In this document: positions 10,240 to 21,589 of the stretch, piece after piece
Position numbering within the stretch: the stretch's first letter is position 1
How the letters are laid out: the number at the start of each line of letters is the position of its first letter
Source of the DNA: Sinelater perroti
Lineage: Eukaryota > Arthropoda > Insecta > Coleoptera > Elateridae
Direction of reading: 5' to 3'
NCBI GenBank assembly: GCA_036346155.1
Contig: JARFIY010000361.1
Span: 943,501-1,007,500, forward strand
DNA length: 64,000 nt
Notes under the pieces: model-generated
The model's database searches: none
What the model was told of the DNA's origin: nothing
Seen by the model: the letters and a program-made list of their open reading frames with translations, nothing else
Position numbers and translations under genes: made by a program

Positions 10240-11850
10240 TGCGAAGGGCAAAGAACTAGAAATCCATTAATCAAAAACCGACTAAACAAACTTGCCCATT
10301 GGAAAAGAGAACTTCACCTTTTCAGAGTCAACACATATAAACAGCACATAGCCAACTTTTACCCAGAAGACAGTGGTTTACGAAAAACCACTAAAAAGAT
10401 CATAAACCAAAGAGAACTGCCTACACTCACAACAAGATAACAGTAAAGACAGCTACATTTCAGACGAAGAAAAAGCTTCCGCTTTCGCTTCACCTTTACT
10501 CCCACCATCACCTGTACTTCTACACACTTTAACCGCGTGATAACTTACATCGAAACAAATGTGCCTCGCCCTGATAGAATTAAACTCACCTCCAACCCTC
10601 CTCCCCCCCCAAGAAACTTAAAATATATAGATACACTTTCAACAAAAAAGTCTCCCAGTTATGATCTTATCACACACTGCATCCTCCAGCACCTCACCAA
10701 GAAAGCCCTAGCCTGTCTAAGTACAATCTTTACTCCCTGCCTAAAGCTAGGCTACCTTCGTCAGGCATGAAAACATGCTCAAGTTCTAATGTTCCCAAAA
10801 CCAGGCAAAAACAAAACTAAAATCAGCAGCTATAGATTTATACCTCAACACTCTATCCAAACTGCTAGAAAAAATAATTCATGTTAGATTAAATACTGCA
10901 ATTGAAACTCTCAATACAATTCCCACTTTCTAGCTTGGATTCAGAAAAGGACACTCTACATGTTACCAATTAGAACGAATAAGTGAACATATTGATTGAC
11001 CTTATTTCTTGATATCTCACAGGCCTTCGACGGAGTTTGGCTTGAAGTATTGAAAAAAAAATCATAGATAACAACTTATCACTATCTAAAAGCTACCTTT
11101 TTTTCATTTGGTGAAGATAGAACCTTTTCTGTCCAAGTGAACTCAACATTATCAGAAACTAAGAATATCCACGCTGGCCTTCCGCAAGGTAGCATTCTGG
11201 GTCCAACTCTATTCTGTATTTACACATCCGACCTGCCGGAAACCAAGACAACTCTTGCTACCTTTGCGGATGATACAACCATCTTCATCCAAGCAACCTC
11301 TCTGAATGAAGCCATACTAGCACTGCAAAAAGCTGCAAACCAACTTTCTCGGTGGCCCCAACAGCAAAATACTCAAATAAACCCAGAAAAAAACCAAGCC
11401 AAAATCTTCACGCTCAGAAGATTCACGAATCCCAACTCCGTACACATTAATAATAAACCAATAACATGGAAACCAAATGACTCAGTAGTCAAATACCTTG
11501 GGATCTACCTCAACAGACGGCTGAGTTGAGGCTTTTATATTAATCAGAAGTTAATCCAAGGTTATACCAGACTCGAGCAGTTGTGCCCACTAATTAACCG
11601 CAAATCTTCTTTAAAAGTTAAACGCACTGTCTTGCTATATAGAAGCCTGCTACAACCTTTAATTCTGTATGGATCACCGATATGATGTAATACATCTCAA
11701 ATCAACATACAAAAGTTATAGAGGTTTCAAAATAAAGTATTGTGGATCGCTCTGGTATTTTTGAAATACAAAACTGCATCATAAACTAGAAATTATATCC
11801 ATTGAAGATCGCATTAAAAAAGTGCAAAAAGCCTATAAACAACTCAAGTG
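10240..11850 (+). pseudogene. Jockey ORF2 reverse-transcriptase remnant
   Basis: NPLIKNRLNKLAHWKREL, YKQHIANFYPEDSGLRKTTK (10262-10400) is the linker before the RT. Then LLEKIIHVRL-like (10858-10890), LGFRKGHST (10935-10965), the palm A region degraded, and an open segment 11137-11529 with GLPQGSILGPTLFCIYTSDL, TFADDTTIF (catalytic Asp pair intact), LSRWPQQ, INPEKNQAKIFTLRRF and VKYLGIYLNRRLS. A C-terminal LHHKLEIISIEDRIKKVQKA follows near 11770-11840. Stops and frameshifts elsewhere. Confidence 0.75.
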
Positions 11851-12095
11851 CGTATAGAGGTGCGGTTCATATGATCTTTTTCGAACAAAGATCCACACTC
11901 AAATTTCAAGTACCTCAGGACATTATAGTAGCTGATTCCGAGAATCACTGAAAGTGTTATTGAAAATTTCACCGAGACAGCTAAAACTCTCTTTATGTTA
12001 TTTAGACCCAGTTAAGCACATTATGTAAACTCACTCAAGATATGTATAACAAAAATATTTGTTAATCTGGCAATAAATGTAATATTAAAAAAAAG

Positions 12096-15000
12096 AAAAA
12101 CAATAACTTCTATACACCAAAATGCTTATATCCTCTATGAATAAATATAAGACAGTTAATCATATAGTAGGAAAAAAGCAAATGTTTTTGCATTACAACA
12201 TAAGACCAAGTATTGAAGTTGTAGATAAATGGGTCAACAGAACAAGGCACTGATCTGATATTTTATACCATGTTAAATACTTGCAAATAATATAGTCTTG
12301 ATAAATAGCGTAGAAGAAAATTTTTAAGAATCTGATGAGTCAATATAGCGCAGTTAATTAAGACATTAGAATGTTGTTTTATACTACTCTATATGGGGAG
12401 GTTTAAATTTTGCTGAAAGCATAAGTACTCTTCGCAGTCTCCGTACTTGATTTTATAGAACGTAATGGAAAACTGTTATGAAACCACTTATATGCTTTCC
12501 CGGGAAAGATGACATTATTATTAAGTGCAGTCAGTACTTAGATAGTTGTATAACACTAGAGATCTCATGTACTGTGTACGTTGTTGATAGAGAGCTAGAA
12601 AAATGTTTGTAAAACTAATTATAACTACTCGAAAGGCATCGGCGTTGTTACTGCTAATTTAAAAAGTGCCAATGCATTTTTGTTTAGATTATTGTAGAAA
12701 ACTTTGCAAAAAATATGTAAACATCTGAATTGCCACCGATTCAGATTAATATTAAAGAACAATTTTTTCTTACAATTGTTGTAAATAAAATCAACTGTTA
12801 AGACAAGTTGCTTCTTTAAAAAAGCTACGTATAACATAAAATTATAAATAAGCAAATATGCAAAACGTCTAAAAAGGATCTAAATAGAAGCGCGTGTAAT
12901 AGAAGCTTAATTAGACCTTATTATTGGGCATGTTGATCAAATATCTGATATCTAAAAATCCTGTATAGCAAACAATTACTCCCGCACACATTTACCGCAC
13001 TTTTATATTTACACAATCGGACTACATACTAGATAACATTCTCATTTGCCCGTGGCGCTGGCGATTTATTCCCAGAATAACCGGCCGCAGCAATAAAACA
13101 TTTGCGGTACAACTCCAGCGCCAACTTTGCCCAGGTCCCGAACAACCTCAACCCTAGGTGGCAAGCCGTCCACATGCGCTCGGTCATTGTCTGCACTCAA
13201 CAATTTGCATCCGCAAATACGGAATCAATTTTAAACGTCAAAGTGTGAGTATTGGGGCGCAATCTAGTTGAAATTTCATCCCCCGTAAGTTAGCATTCGG
13301 CTTGTGTCGTCGTGTAGCAATTGCGGTGTCGGTGCGGCACAACGCGCGAGGCAATACCAAGCACTTACTCAAAATCCGCTCTAAACTTCCGGGCCTGGTT
13401 AGCCGGCTACCTAGTAAAACGCATTTTTTGTCTAAATCTACAATTTCAATCTGGAATAGAAGTTTGTAGGGTCGAAGCTTTGTTAAAAAACTTTCTTTAA
13501 GATCATTAGTGCATGCACGCTACAGAATAGAAAGATGCATCGTTATAATAAGCCGTGAGCTATTTTGAGTACATAGAAATGACATAAATGACTGTTCTTT
13601 TTACAGCTTATTGATGCTATATTTATTAACCACTTAAATTTAATATATCGATAGGGTGTCGTATTTATGTTTCCATTTTAGCGTCTATAACACTTTGGGA
13701 ATTTATTTTTTATTCCAGAGCGGGCTCTTATAAAATGCGTGCACCTAAGGAATAACCATAATGAAAAAAGTAGCAGCGAAAACCTTCATCTGAAGGGAAC
13801 AAACATGCTGCGTACATCAAAGGAAAGCTTCCCCCGGTTCAAATTCCAGATGTCGATCGCGGTTGTATCGATTCCTCAATATACTACCTGTATATCCGAG
13901 ACTCGAGGGATAAATATTAAGAGGTGGCGATCAGAAATCGGTTTCCACGTGTATCATTTATAACTGAAACGCCGGCAATTGACAGCGTGCGGCTCATCGC
14001 CGCTTTAGTGCATGCTAGCGAGCTTCAATAAATATCTGCAAGTCTGTTCGCCGTTTTATCTGAGCCTTTTGACATTTCATCTACGTCCTTTCCTTCGTTT
14101 CCGGTTAATGGCACAAGTAAGTAATTTAATTTCATATTTAATCTAGCGGATTTAATATGCCTTTATCCTACCTAAAACGATAGGGTTCCGCACACTGTAT
14201 GGACGTGTATGCAATATGTATAAGGGCGTTCAGTGAATTTTCCATTAGCTTGCAGAATGAAACGGTTTCATTCATCGCCAACCTTTTGCAAATAGATAAC
14301 ATTACAATAGTAGAGCAAATAACTCTTTCACTGATGACGGCGATTATGCGGGCATCCGGGTAGGCCGCGCTCTATCGGGCGGGACTGCCAATTTTATACA
14401 CCACTGCTATTGCAAAAATGGCTGTGTATAAACATTTACGCAATTCCGAGACTTCCAATATCGCATAATCGCACTAGCTGGTTCTATACTAAGTAACCGC
14501 AAGCTCAAGTTTCAAGGTATCTGAGTATCGATTAAATCGGGATTATTATGATTATTATGAGTAAATTATAATCTGCTACGTGCAGAGCAAATCCGATTTC
14601 AAGGAATCGGCTTTAGCGCGTGCACAAAACGAAACGTTAGAGGAACAACAAACGCTGGTGGCTTTTGCCTCAATTTATATTGACCATTTCTGCTCCACTC
14701 TAACCAAATTTGTCGCAATTAGAGTTGCGAATATTAACGAGTTTACCAACAGAGCCAAATTGTCAGATTCATTACCGGCAAAAATTTGCATCCCGGATTA
14801 ATCGCGCCCGCCGCTAATAATCTTTACCGTGCCCGTTTGCTTGTACCTATCTAATGAACGCTCTGTACTACCGAGGGTGCATGGTGATTACAATGTAATA
14901 AGCCGCAAAAGTTGTGCAACACTTAGTACACCTCCCTTGTGGACAATAAGCAAATCGTGCGGGTCTGCTGCATTGCATTCGGATGGGCGACGTGCATTTC

Positions 15001-16600
15001 GCTCTCCGTTTAAACGGTTTAAAATTATGAATTATCTTCCGGCTACCTCACCGCTGATTTAGGAAGCCCGGCTTTCCGGGATTAACCCTTGAAACACGAA
15101 ACGGCCGATGCTCGATTTGCCGAATCCAGAGTCTTCTGCTTCGGACCCGGAAACTTTGATTTGAATTTCAAAATTATTCCGCCTTGCTGTTCGATTTGCT
15201 GTACTCTTAATTCCGAGAGTTTCCTTCGAGTGTAATTCGGAAAAATTTAATTCCATTATCTACGTCTCGTTTTTGCCAAATGCTTTTCAAGATCTATATT
15301 TAGTGATATTTAAATACGTTATAAATAAATAAAAATAATGGAACGGCTAGTACAGCAATTACGTCTCTTTTTGGTGCCAACAGCTATCTCTTCATATTTA
15401 CTGGCTTAAACTTATATTAAAAATCCCAACCAGCGATATTCAAAAGGTGCATAAGTACACACCTTTGCTAGGATAATAATCCCAAACTGATAAAGTAATC
15501 AATGCTTTTGTCGGCTTAGAGGAGAGATTTAAACCAAGTATCAACCATATAATATCACAGAACAAAAGAACAAAATTTGGAAAATTTCAATTCAATGCCT
15601 CCAAGACGTTCTTCATCTTGGTAATCAAAATTGCCATTTCAAAACGTTTGAAACCATTTTTGGGCGTGTTATAAGACATTAAGTGCAAACAACTTAACCT
15701 AGTGCACAAATGGTTGTGTACTCATCAGCACCAAAAAAGTATTTAGATGCGTATTTTAACCAAATATGAAGCTGAGTGACAACAAAATCAGAAAGTCAGC
15801 ATAGCACTTTAAGCCCGACCGCGTCTGACAACTTTTTTAGCCATTGGTATTTCACAACATTGGTATTTCATATAAGCGCTGCCATTACAATATCAAAATC
15901 GAGTCTTAGAAGAATTATGCACAACAAATTGGATCTATTTTCTAATAAAGCCTTTAACTCAAAGAAAATTTTTAAATAAAATTAAAAAAAATCAAAGTTC
16001 AGTAAATCAATATTAAACAAGTACATTTCCTTAACAGACAAGCAAAATTTATTTTAAAAAGAAAATTATTATTAAAAAGTGATTTAAAATGATACAGGAT
16101 AATATGACTAGCACAGATAAAATCTTGGAAAGTAACAAAACTAAAAAGAAAATCAGTAATTTGATATCTGATGAGTTAGATTAGGTTATACGTCAGCGAT
16201 ACCAGCGATATTTTTTCATAAAAAAGGTTCTAAGCAATCTAGAAAACTAAATGCCTAAATATAAGCAATTCTTGCTTCGAAGAAAATATAATTAAAAAAG
16301 AGGCATGAAGGGTAGAGAAATTGGAAATTCATTAAACATGTATCTCAAATTTAGATAAAGGTAAATCCTAGTTAGTCTTATTGACTGCAAATAGACCGAT
16401 ATTTTCTCTTACAAAAGCTATAGATAAAAATCAATAAATTGGGTACAAATTAGAAAATCGCGTTATTTCAAATATGTGAAAAAATCCGCCAATCAGATAC
16501 TAAAAAAACATAAATCAATGAGCAGCTGTTTGAAGAAAAAAGATTAAAACGAGGCCCTAAGCTAAAAGAAGAACTTAATAGTTTAAATTATTAAAATTGA
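12096..16600. other. Long stretch without recognised element; GC-richer at 13020-13420 and 13740-15250
   Basis: No transposon motif, RNA gene or persuasive coding frame seen. 13020-13420 and 13740-15250 have more even base composition and CpG content than the rest, with short frames of 60-77 residues on both strands that have no known motif. Such patches in an otherwise repeat-rich window may be unique or conserved non-coding DNA. 12100-13020 and 15260-16600 are AT-rich. Confidence 0.4.
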
Positions 16601-17281
16601 AAAGGGAAGTAGCAACAATAAGAAACTTCAGTTTAGCTGAGACGTGCACCAGGCGTAAGTGTTGAGTGACATACATTCGCGCGGTAGTCGAGAAGTCAAA
16701 AGCACTTCCCGTCGATAGTAATTTTAGATATTTATTGTAAGTAAAATAATTCATAATTATACAAAGAGACGAAAAATATTTAAGGCAGGAATGCTGCCAG
16801 CTGCTAGCGGCTACAATGGATAACAACACATGATTACTCAACAACAATACCTAAATAGCCTACCCATAAATACCTCTCAAGAAAGTACTGTGGGTATTAT
16901 GTTACAAACTCCCATTGCTTAAATCAAACAATCTACCATCAACCTTTCAAGTTACAAAATCCAACATCAGTACCACTCAATGCCACAGCCTCAATTCCAA
17001 GCAATACCATAGACATTTCTAACTTCCCAATCACAATTATCGCAATATTCACATCAAACAAAAAATAAAGAAGAATCAAGCCAATCTATCGAAATAGACG
17101 AATATGAGCAATAAAATTCTTGAAAATAAAAACATCAACAGTTGGCAAATAGTTAAGAAAAATAAATGTAAAAGAACTAAAACATCAAACCCTACGCCAT
17201 TAACAACGAAAAAGTGACCGAATTTACAAACAAATAATGTGCAGTATTAGCAGAAAAACCTTCAAATAATCCAACAGCAAA

Positions 17282-17960
17282 TAATGAGCAAGTGTCAACA
17301 TCATTAACAAATAAGCCGCCGTCCATTTTTGTACAAGGGGTGGTTAACTATGAACAAATGATAAAAAGGTTGACTAACATAGTAGAAATTGAACAATACC
17401 CAACAAAATGCCTAACTGATAATGTAGTTAAAGTAAATGTAAAAAGTTCTGACACATACAGAAAATTAATAACATATATGTCTGAAAACAATATTACATA
17501 CCACTACTATTAGATGAAACAAAAACCGGCTATACAAGGTAGCTTTAAAATATGTGCCAACTGAAGATATCAAAACGGCTCTCGAATAGTTAGATCATAA
17601 AGTACGAAACAGCATAGACATACAAAATACGAAAGACCCACTCCCAACATTCTTCATTGCGCTCGAAGAGAACAACAAAGAAATTTAAAAAAATCGATTT
17701 CTCAAGAACGTAGTCGTTAGTCTTAAACCGCCAAAAAAAAATGCCGAAATTGTACAATGCATACGATGTCAGAACTATAGCCATACACGAACATATTATA
17801 ACGGGTCATTATCATGTGTAAAGTGCGGAGGACCCCACGACACTAGAACTTGTGGTAAAACTAAGGACACTGAGGCCACATGCGCATTATGCGAAGGATC
17901 GCACCACTAATTACAAGGGATGCTCATTATACCAAGAACTGCAAAAGAAATATCAACCTA
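17282..17960 (+). pseudogene. Jockey ORF1 remnant with three zinc knuckles
   Basis: PPSIFVQGVVNYEQMIKRL and YRKLITYMSENNITYHYY (open 17292-17513) correspond to the conserved ORF1 segment that reads IPPIYLHNAINH... and FYSENGIEYHTF in the better-preserved copy. Later, in other frames, CIRCQNYSHTRTYY (last Cys lost), CVKCGGPHDTRTC and CALCEGSHH with KGCSLYQELQKKYQP (17758-17955) are the three CCHC knuckles. Two or more frameshifts. Confidence 0.7.
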
Positions 17961-18179
17961 ATCACTAATCAACAGACAGAAGTCCTCCCCAGATAACAAC
18001 AAAACATTTTCCATTCTTAAATCGCTAACAAAAGTCACTCCCAAAAAGTACAAATAATGACTTAACCTTCCAACAATTCCTAGACGAATTTAAAGTCCTA
18101 TTTAACAAACTTCTTCAACAAAATAACATAATTCTAAACATGCCAAATACGGTCATTAATAAAAAATATCGATAATGGC

Positions 18180-18830
18180 TAAATCTCTTTGACTAGCTTT
18201 ATGGAACGCCAATTGACTACATTATAAAAAACCTAGAAATCGAAAACTTCCTAAATGTAAATAATATAGATATTATGTTCGCGTCAGAGACCCACTTTAT
18301 CGGCAGAACACATATAAAGATACCACACTATTCTGTCTATCATACAGGACATTCTGATGGAACAACACACGGTGGATTAGCAATGCTAATCCGCAGTTCT
18401 ATTACTCATTATGAACAACCAGAATACAAAACAAATTATTTACAAGCTACAACAATCCAAGTTGTGTAGAAGCTTATAACTCCAATTAAAGTTTCGGCTG
18501 TTTACTGTCCCCTGAAACACAATTTAACCCAACATCTTTTACAATCGTTTTTCGAAACTCTAGGTCAGTAATTTATAGCAGGCGGTGATTTTAATGCCAA
18601 ACACACGCACTGGAGATCGAGCTTAACAACAACCAAAATTAGAGTGCTATTGAAACTAATTTTAAATAACAGTTATAAAACTCTATCAATTGGTAATCGA
18701 ACATATTAGCCGCCTGACCCAAACAAAATCCCACACTTGCTAGGCTTTCTACAAATAGACTCTTATCAAACTATATTAATGCCATCCCCAATTATGATCT
18801 AATATATGACCACTCGCCGATAATAGCAAC
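18180..18830 (+). pseudogene. Jockey endonuclease remnant
   Basis: ALWNAN near 18198 is the usual N-terminal endonuclease motif. MFASETHFIGRTHIKIPHY, HTGHSDGTTHGGLAMLIRSS (18275-18400) corresponds to the S-E-T-H-L-x-x-x-x-x-I-P-G-Y and G-G-x-A-I-x-I region, and FNAKHTHW around 18590-18615 to the G-D-x-N-A-K-H-x-x-W motif. DHSPIIA-like sequence follows near 18808. Broken by stops. Confidence 0.7.
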
Positions 18831-19344
18831 TAATAGCACTTCCGCCATCTACAAAATACCTAGGCTTACCCTCACTTATAGGAAAACTGACTGAGGAAGC
18901 TTTAAGAATTACATCGAACAACATCTCAATAAAAATATTAGCCTAAAAAATGCAAAACAAATAGGAGCTACAACAAACAGTTTTATAATTACAGTACAGA
19001 AATTGGGTTGAACTCCACACCACAATCAACTAATATAAAAATAAACAGTCCCAATATACCAAATGAAATCATGAAAATAGTAAAAGAAAAATGCTCATGA
19101 TAATGCCATTTAGAAAGCTACCAAGTCAATCAAACACCCAAAAATCCATATTCCATTAATAAGAGATAAGGAAACTCATGGTTAAGAGCAGACAAGGAAA
19201 AATCAGAAGCTTTTGCAAACCACCTAGCTGAAGTTTTCAACCAAATTCTAATAAAGTCGATCAGAATATAGAAGAAGAAAAACTACAATCACTAATACAA
19301 ATGTATCCTATATATGCCAATTCAACGTATTCTACAATTTTAAA

Positions 19345-19860
19345 GGTTTTTGAAAACCCGACGAAAATGTCATTTTGAAGGAGAATCATATACCATTTTC
19401 ATGTCTCTTAAGAACTAATTATCACATATGTACTTACTTATTTTGTGAATCCATCTGCTCCTTTATCATACGACGGAAAAGTTGGTGTTAATGTTGTTTA
19501 CAAAGAAACATCAACTAATCAAAATTTAGAAAGATGCAAACAAAGTTCTTGCTATTTGTTAACTTATTGAGTGAACTTTGTATAGAACAGTTTAATAATG
19601 TGAATAATTGCAATTTTTTTAAAGCTGTTATCATGGCACAAATTGCAAGCTTATCGCTATATAATAAGCTTTCTATTATCTAAATAAAACATTACCTCTA
19701 AATTACAAACAATAAATATTACTGTTGCCGTAAGTATCAGCTTGTATATAACTTCATTTCTGAACTTCTAAATTTTGTTTTTTGATACATCTTTTTGAAA
19801 GGAATTTATGATTCTACTTTATTTTTGCGACAGATGACGTTTTACACGTACTTGTCTTTT
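19345..19860. other. AT-rich DNA without recognised feature
   Basis: Separates the end of the Jockey 5' part from a SINE. No motif seen; probably inserted or rearranged DNA inside the former Jockey copy. Confidence 0.35.
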
Positions 19861-19865
19861 TAATA

Positions 19866-20105
19866 GTGGTAAGGCTCTCGCAGGAGCACGATCTGCGAAC
19901 TGAGAGGTTTATGCTCTCATATGATCGCTCTTTCTGTCTGATCGTCCCGCACCATCTCTGATACGGGGCGATGTAGCAAGCACTGCGCCTTAAATTACCT
20001 CTTGTTCAAAGTAAACGCAGGTACGCAAAGAGTTCCGGGAATTAACCCAGGTCCGTCGGCATCGCAGTCCAAACCCCAACCACGGGACCACGCTGGCCAT
20101 AGTTC
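19866..20105 (-). mobile_element. tRNA-derived SINE, copy A
   Basis: Reading minus from 20105: a head with gccagcgtggtcccgtgg (box A-like) and gggttaattcccgg (box B-like) about 45 bases later, i.e. an RNA polymerase III tRNA-type promoter, followed by a body that matches the sequence at 52858-53060 (shared: acct-cgttta, gaggtaat/ggggtaat, gtgcttgc, catcgcccc, cagagat). Two dispersed copies sharing head and body fit a SINE family. The tail boundary is approximate. I do not recognise a named family. Confidence 0.65.
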
Positions 20106-20284
20106 TGTATTTTAAATCCTCAAAATCATCGAAAAGTTATTACTCTGCCTGAATGAGCAAGGTTTTGAAGGTCGCTTAACTAATATTGAAAATATATCTT
20201 TTTCAACTTCATTATTACAAAATGGTAGTTATTCGGCAGGCAAAGTTATCTTAAAATTAATTCAATACAAACCCAACCCCCAAC

Positions 20285-20870
20285 CTAAAATGTTTATTAT
20301 TATATTCTTGTTTTTCTACCTTATTTTCTCAGGATTCCTTGTTAGAATTTTGTTTTCCTTTGATTGTCTTCGGTTTTATATCTTTGCTTTTATTGGATTT
20401 GTTTTTTCTTGTCCTGTTTTTTCCCTCTCTGTATGTGCCTATTCTTATTTCGTCTATTTCCAAATCTCTATCCAAACTATTTTTTACGTTACAAGGTTTA
20501 TTTACATTTTTGTTTCATTTTCACTCTCATTCTTCTCATCCTTGATTTCGTTTACTACTATATTTATGTTTCTGATTTCTCTTTTCAGTGGTTCTATTCT
20601 TTCTTCTTGCCCTTTTACCTTCATTTCTTTCATCCTTTTTCCCAATCTAACTTTCCGTTCATTTTCTGCATATTTCAGTTTATTTGTTGGAACATTACTT
20701 CTACTCTTTCCATTTTGCTTATTTATTCTTTTGTACACAGCTTACTCGTCGGAAAGCCTGACTTTTATCGACCTTCAGCTGTGTTTTCTTTTTATACGCC
20801 CCTTTTCATCAATTTATTTTGTTTGTCATCTTTTTGTGAATTTGGCAACGCCGCTTTCCCACCGGCCAAG
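20285..20870 (-). pseudogene. LINE ORF1-like coiled-coil remnant
   Basis: The minus strand encodes a lysine/glutamate-rich, coiled-coil-like protein: an open piece 20502-20738 with LGKRMKEMKVKGQEERIEPL and NINIVVNEIKDEKNESENE, plus flanking charged pieces in other frames. Insect LINEs whose ORF2 resembles that at 41.2-43.9 kb carry such an ORF1. The conspicuous plus-strand hydrophobic frame over the same DNA is only its antisense image. Assignment rests on composition and pattern, not on a specific motif. Confidence 0.45.
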
Positions 20871-21149
20871 GTTTAGTTATTATCTTATTGTTCCTTCTGT
20901 TATCAGGTAACCTCACTCTTACTATTTATTTATTCACTTATCTTTTTTCAAGGTTCGCTTGTTTTTCTGTATTTGATTTCCTCTGTACCGCTCGATTTTC
21001 AAGTTTAACGCAGGAAAACACTAATATGCATGTTATTGATTCTGCAACCAAACGCACCTTGGATATAACACTATGTAAGCATGTTAGTCTTCTTCCAGTA
21101 CTATTTAAAGTTCATAAAAAACATACCAAAATAACTGAAACCAATACTT

Positions 21150-21570
21150 GATCAAAAGAAATACATCTCAAATCATCAGTTTGGCTTTAGAAGTCAACAT
21201 GGAACAATCAAATAGGTCTACCATGTGGTAAATAAAATCAATTCCGCCTTACAGACAAAACTATATTGCTTGATAGCATTTATAGATATTAGCCAGGCCT
21301 TTGTGCTTGTCACATCTATTGTATGATTTTATAAAATCATATCATGTTTAGAGCCAGTATTATATTTGCTATTTACCGCTGATCTCCCAACCACCAGTAC
21401 AACTTTGGCAGTAACATTCGCTGACGACACAGCAGTATTAGCCGTACACCCAAACCCTAACACTATTTCTAAGAATTTGGATAAAATACAAAAAACTACC
21501 TGTTTCAGTAAAAAAACGCAGTTCAGGAACCTGAACAACAGCTTCGGGAAGATGGACGAATTTTTATAAG
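21150..21570 (+). pseudogene. Jockey reverse-transcriptase fragment
   Basis: HQFGFRSQHGTIK (21176-21215), LIAFIDISQAF (palm A region, 21268-21302), then LLFTADLPTTSTTLAVTFAD with DDTAVLA (open 21366-21569). The usual VPQGSVLGP segment between them is deleted. Likely the 3' remainder of the copy at 16.6-19.3 kb, separated from it by later insertions. Confidence 0.65.
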
Positions 21571-21589
21571 ATGACTTAAGCAAAGAAAT

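Larger units (their letters stand above)
9330..12095 (+). mobile_element. Jockey-type LINE, internally deleted copy (same family as 43933-48041)
   Basis: A gag-like ORF1 is followed, with no endonuclease, by the RT linker, RT and C-terminal region, ending in an A-rich tail near 12077-12095 after a gcaataaatg signal. IPPIYLHNAVNH (9475-9510) is nearly identical to IPPIYLHNAINH of the 43.9-48.0 kb element, and the RT pieces match it block by block, so both belong to one family. Comparison with that copy shows that most or all of the endonuclease segment (about 700 bases) is absent here between about 10160 and 10240. Many stops and frameshifts: an older copy than the nested one. Confidence 0.8.
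16620..19340 (+). mobile_element. Jockey-type LINE, old copy (5' part, different subfamily)
   Basis: Plus-strand remnants in order: ORF1 body (open 17292-17513), zinc knuckles (17755-17935), endonuclease (18200-18800), and the RT linker to about 19330 (NIEEEKLQSLIQMYPIY at 19266-19310). The 5' limit near 16620 is inferred from a GC-richer leader-like stretch. RT continuation is lost here but related RT sequence reappears at 21150-21570. Base-level decay (many stops) makes this one of the oldest copies in the window. Confidence 0.7.

Noticed and set aside
15059..15256. 65-residue minus frame in GC-richer DNA as a gene
   Set aside because: No recognisable motif, start context or neighbours; left as part of an unassigned stretch.
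20290..20910. Long plus-strand frame of 206 residues rich in Phe, Ser and Leu, looking like a membrane protein
   Set aside because: It is the antisense of a lysine/glutamate-rich LINE ORF1 remnant; such purine-rich coding gives hydrophobic pyrimidine-coded antisense frames. No membrane-protein family is recognisable.
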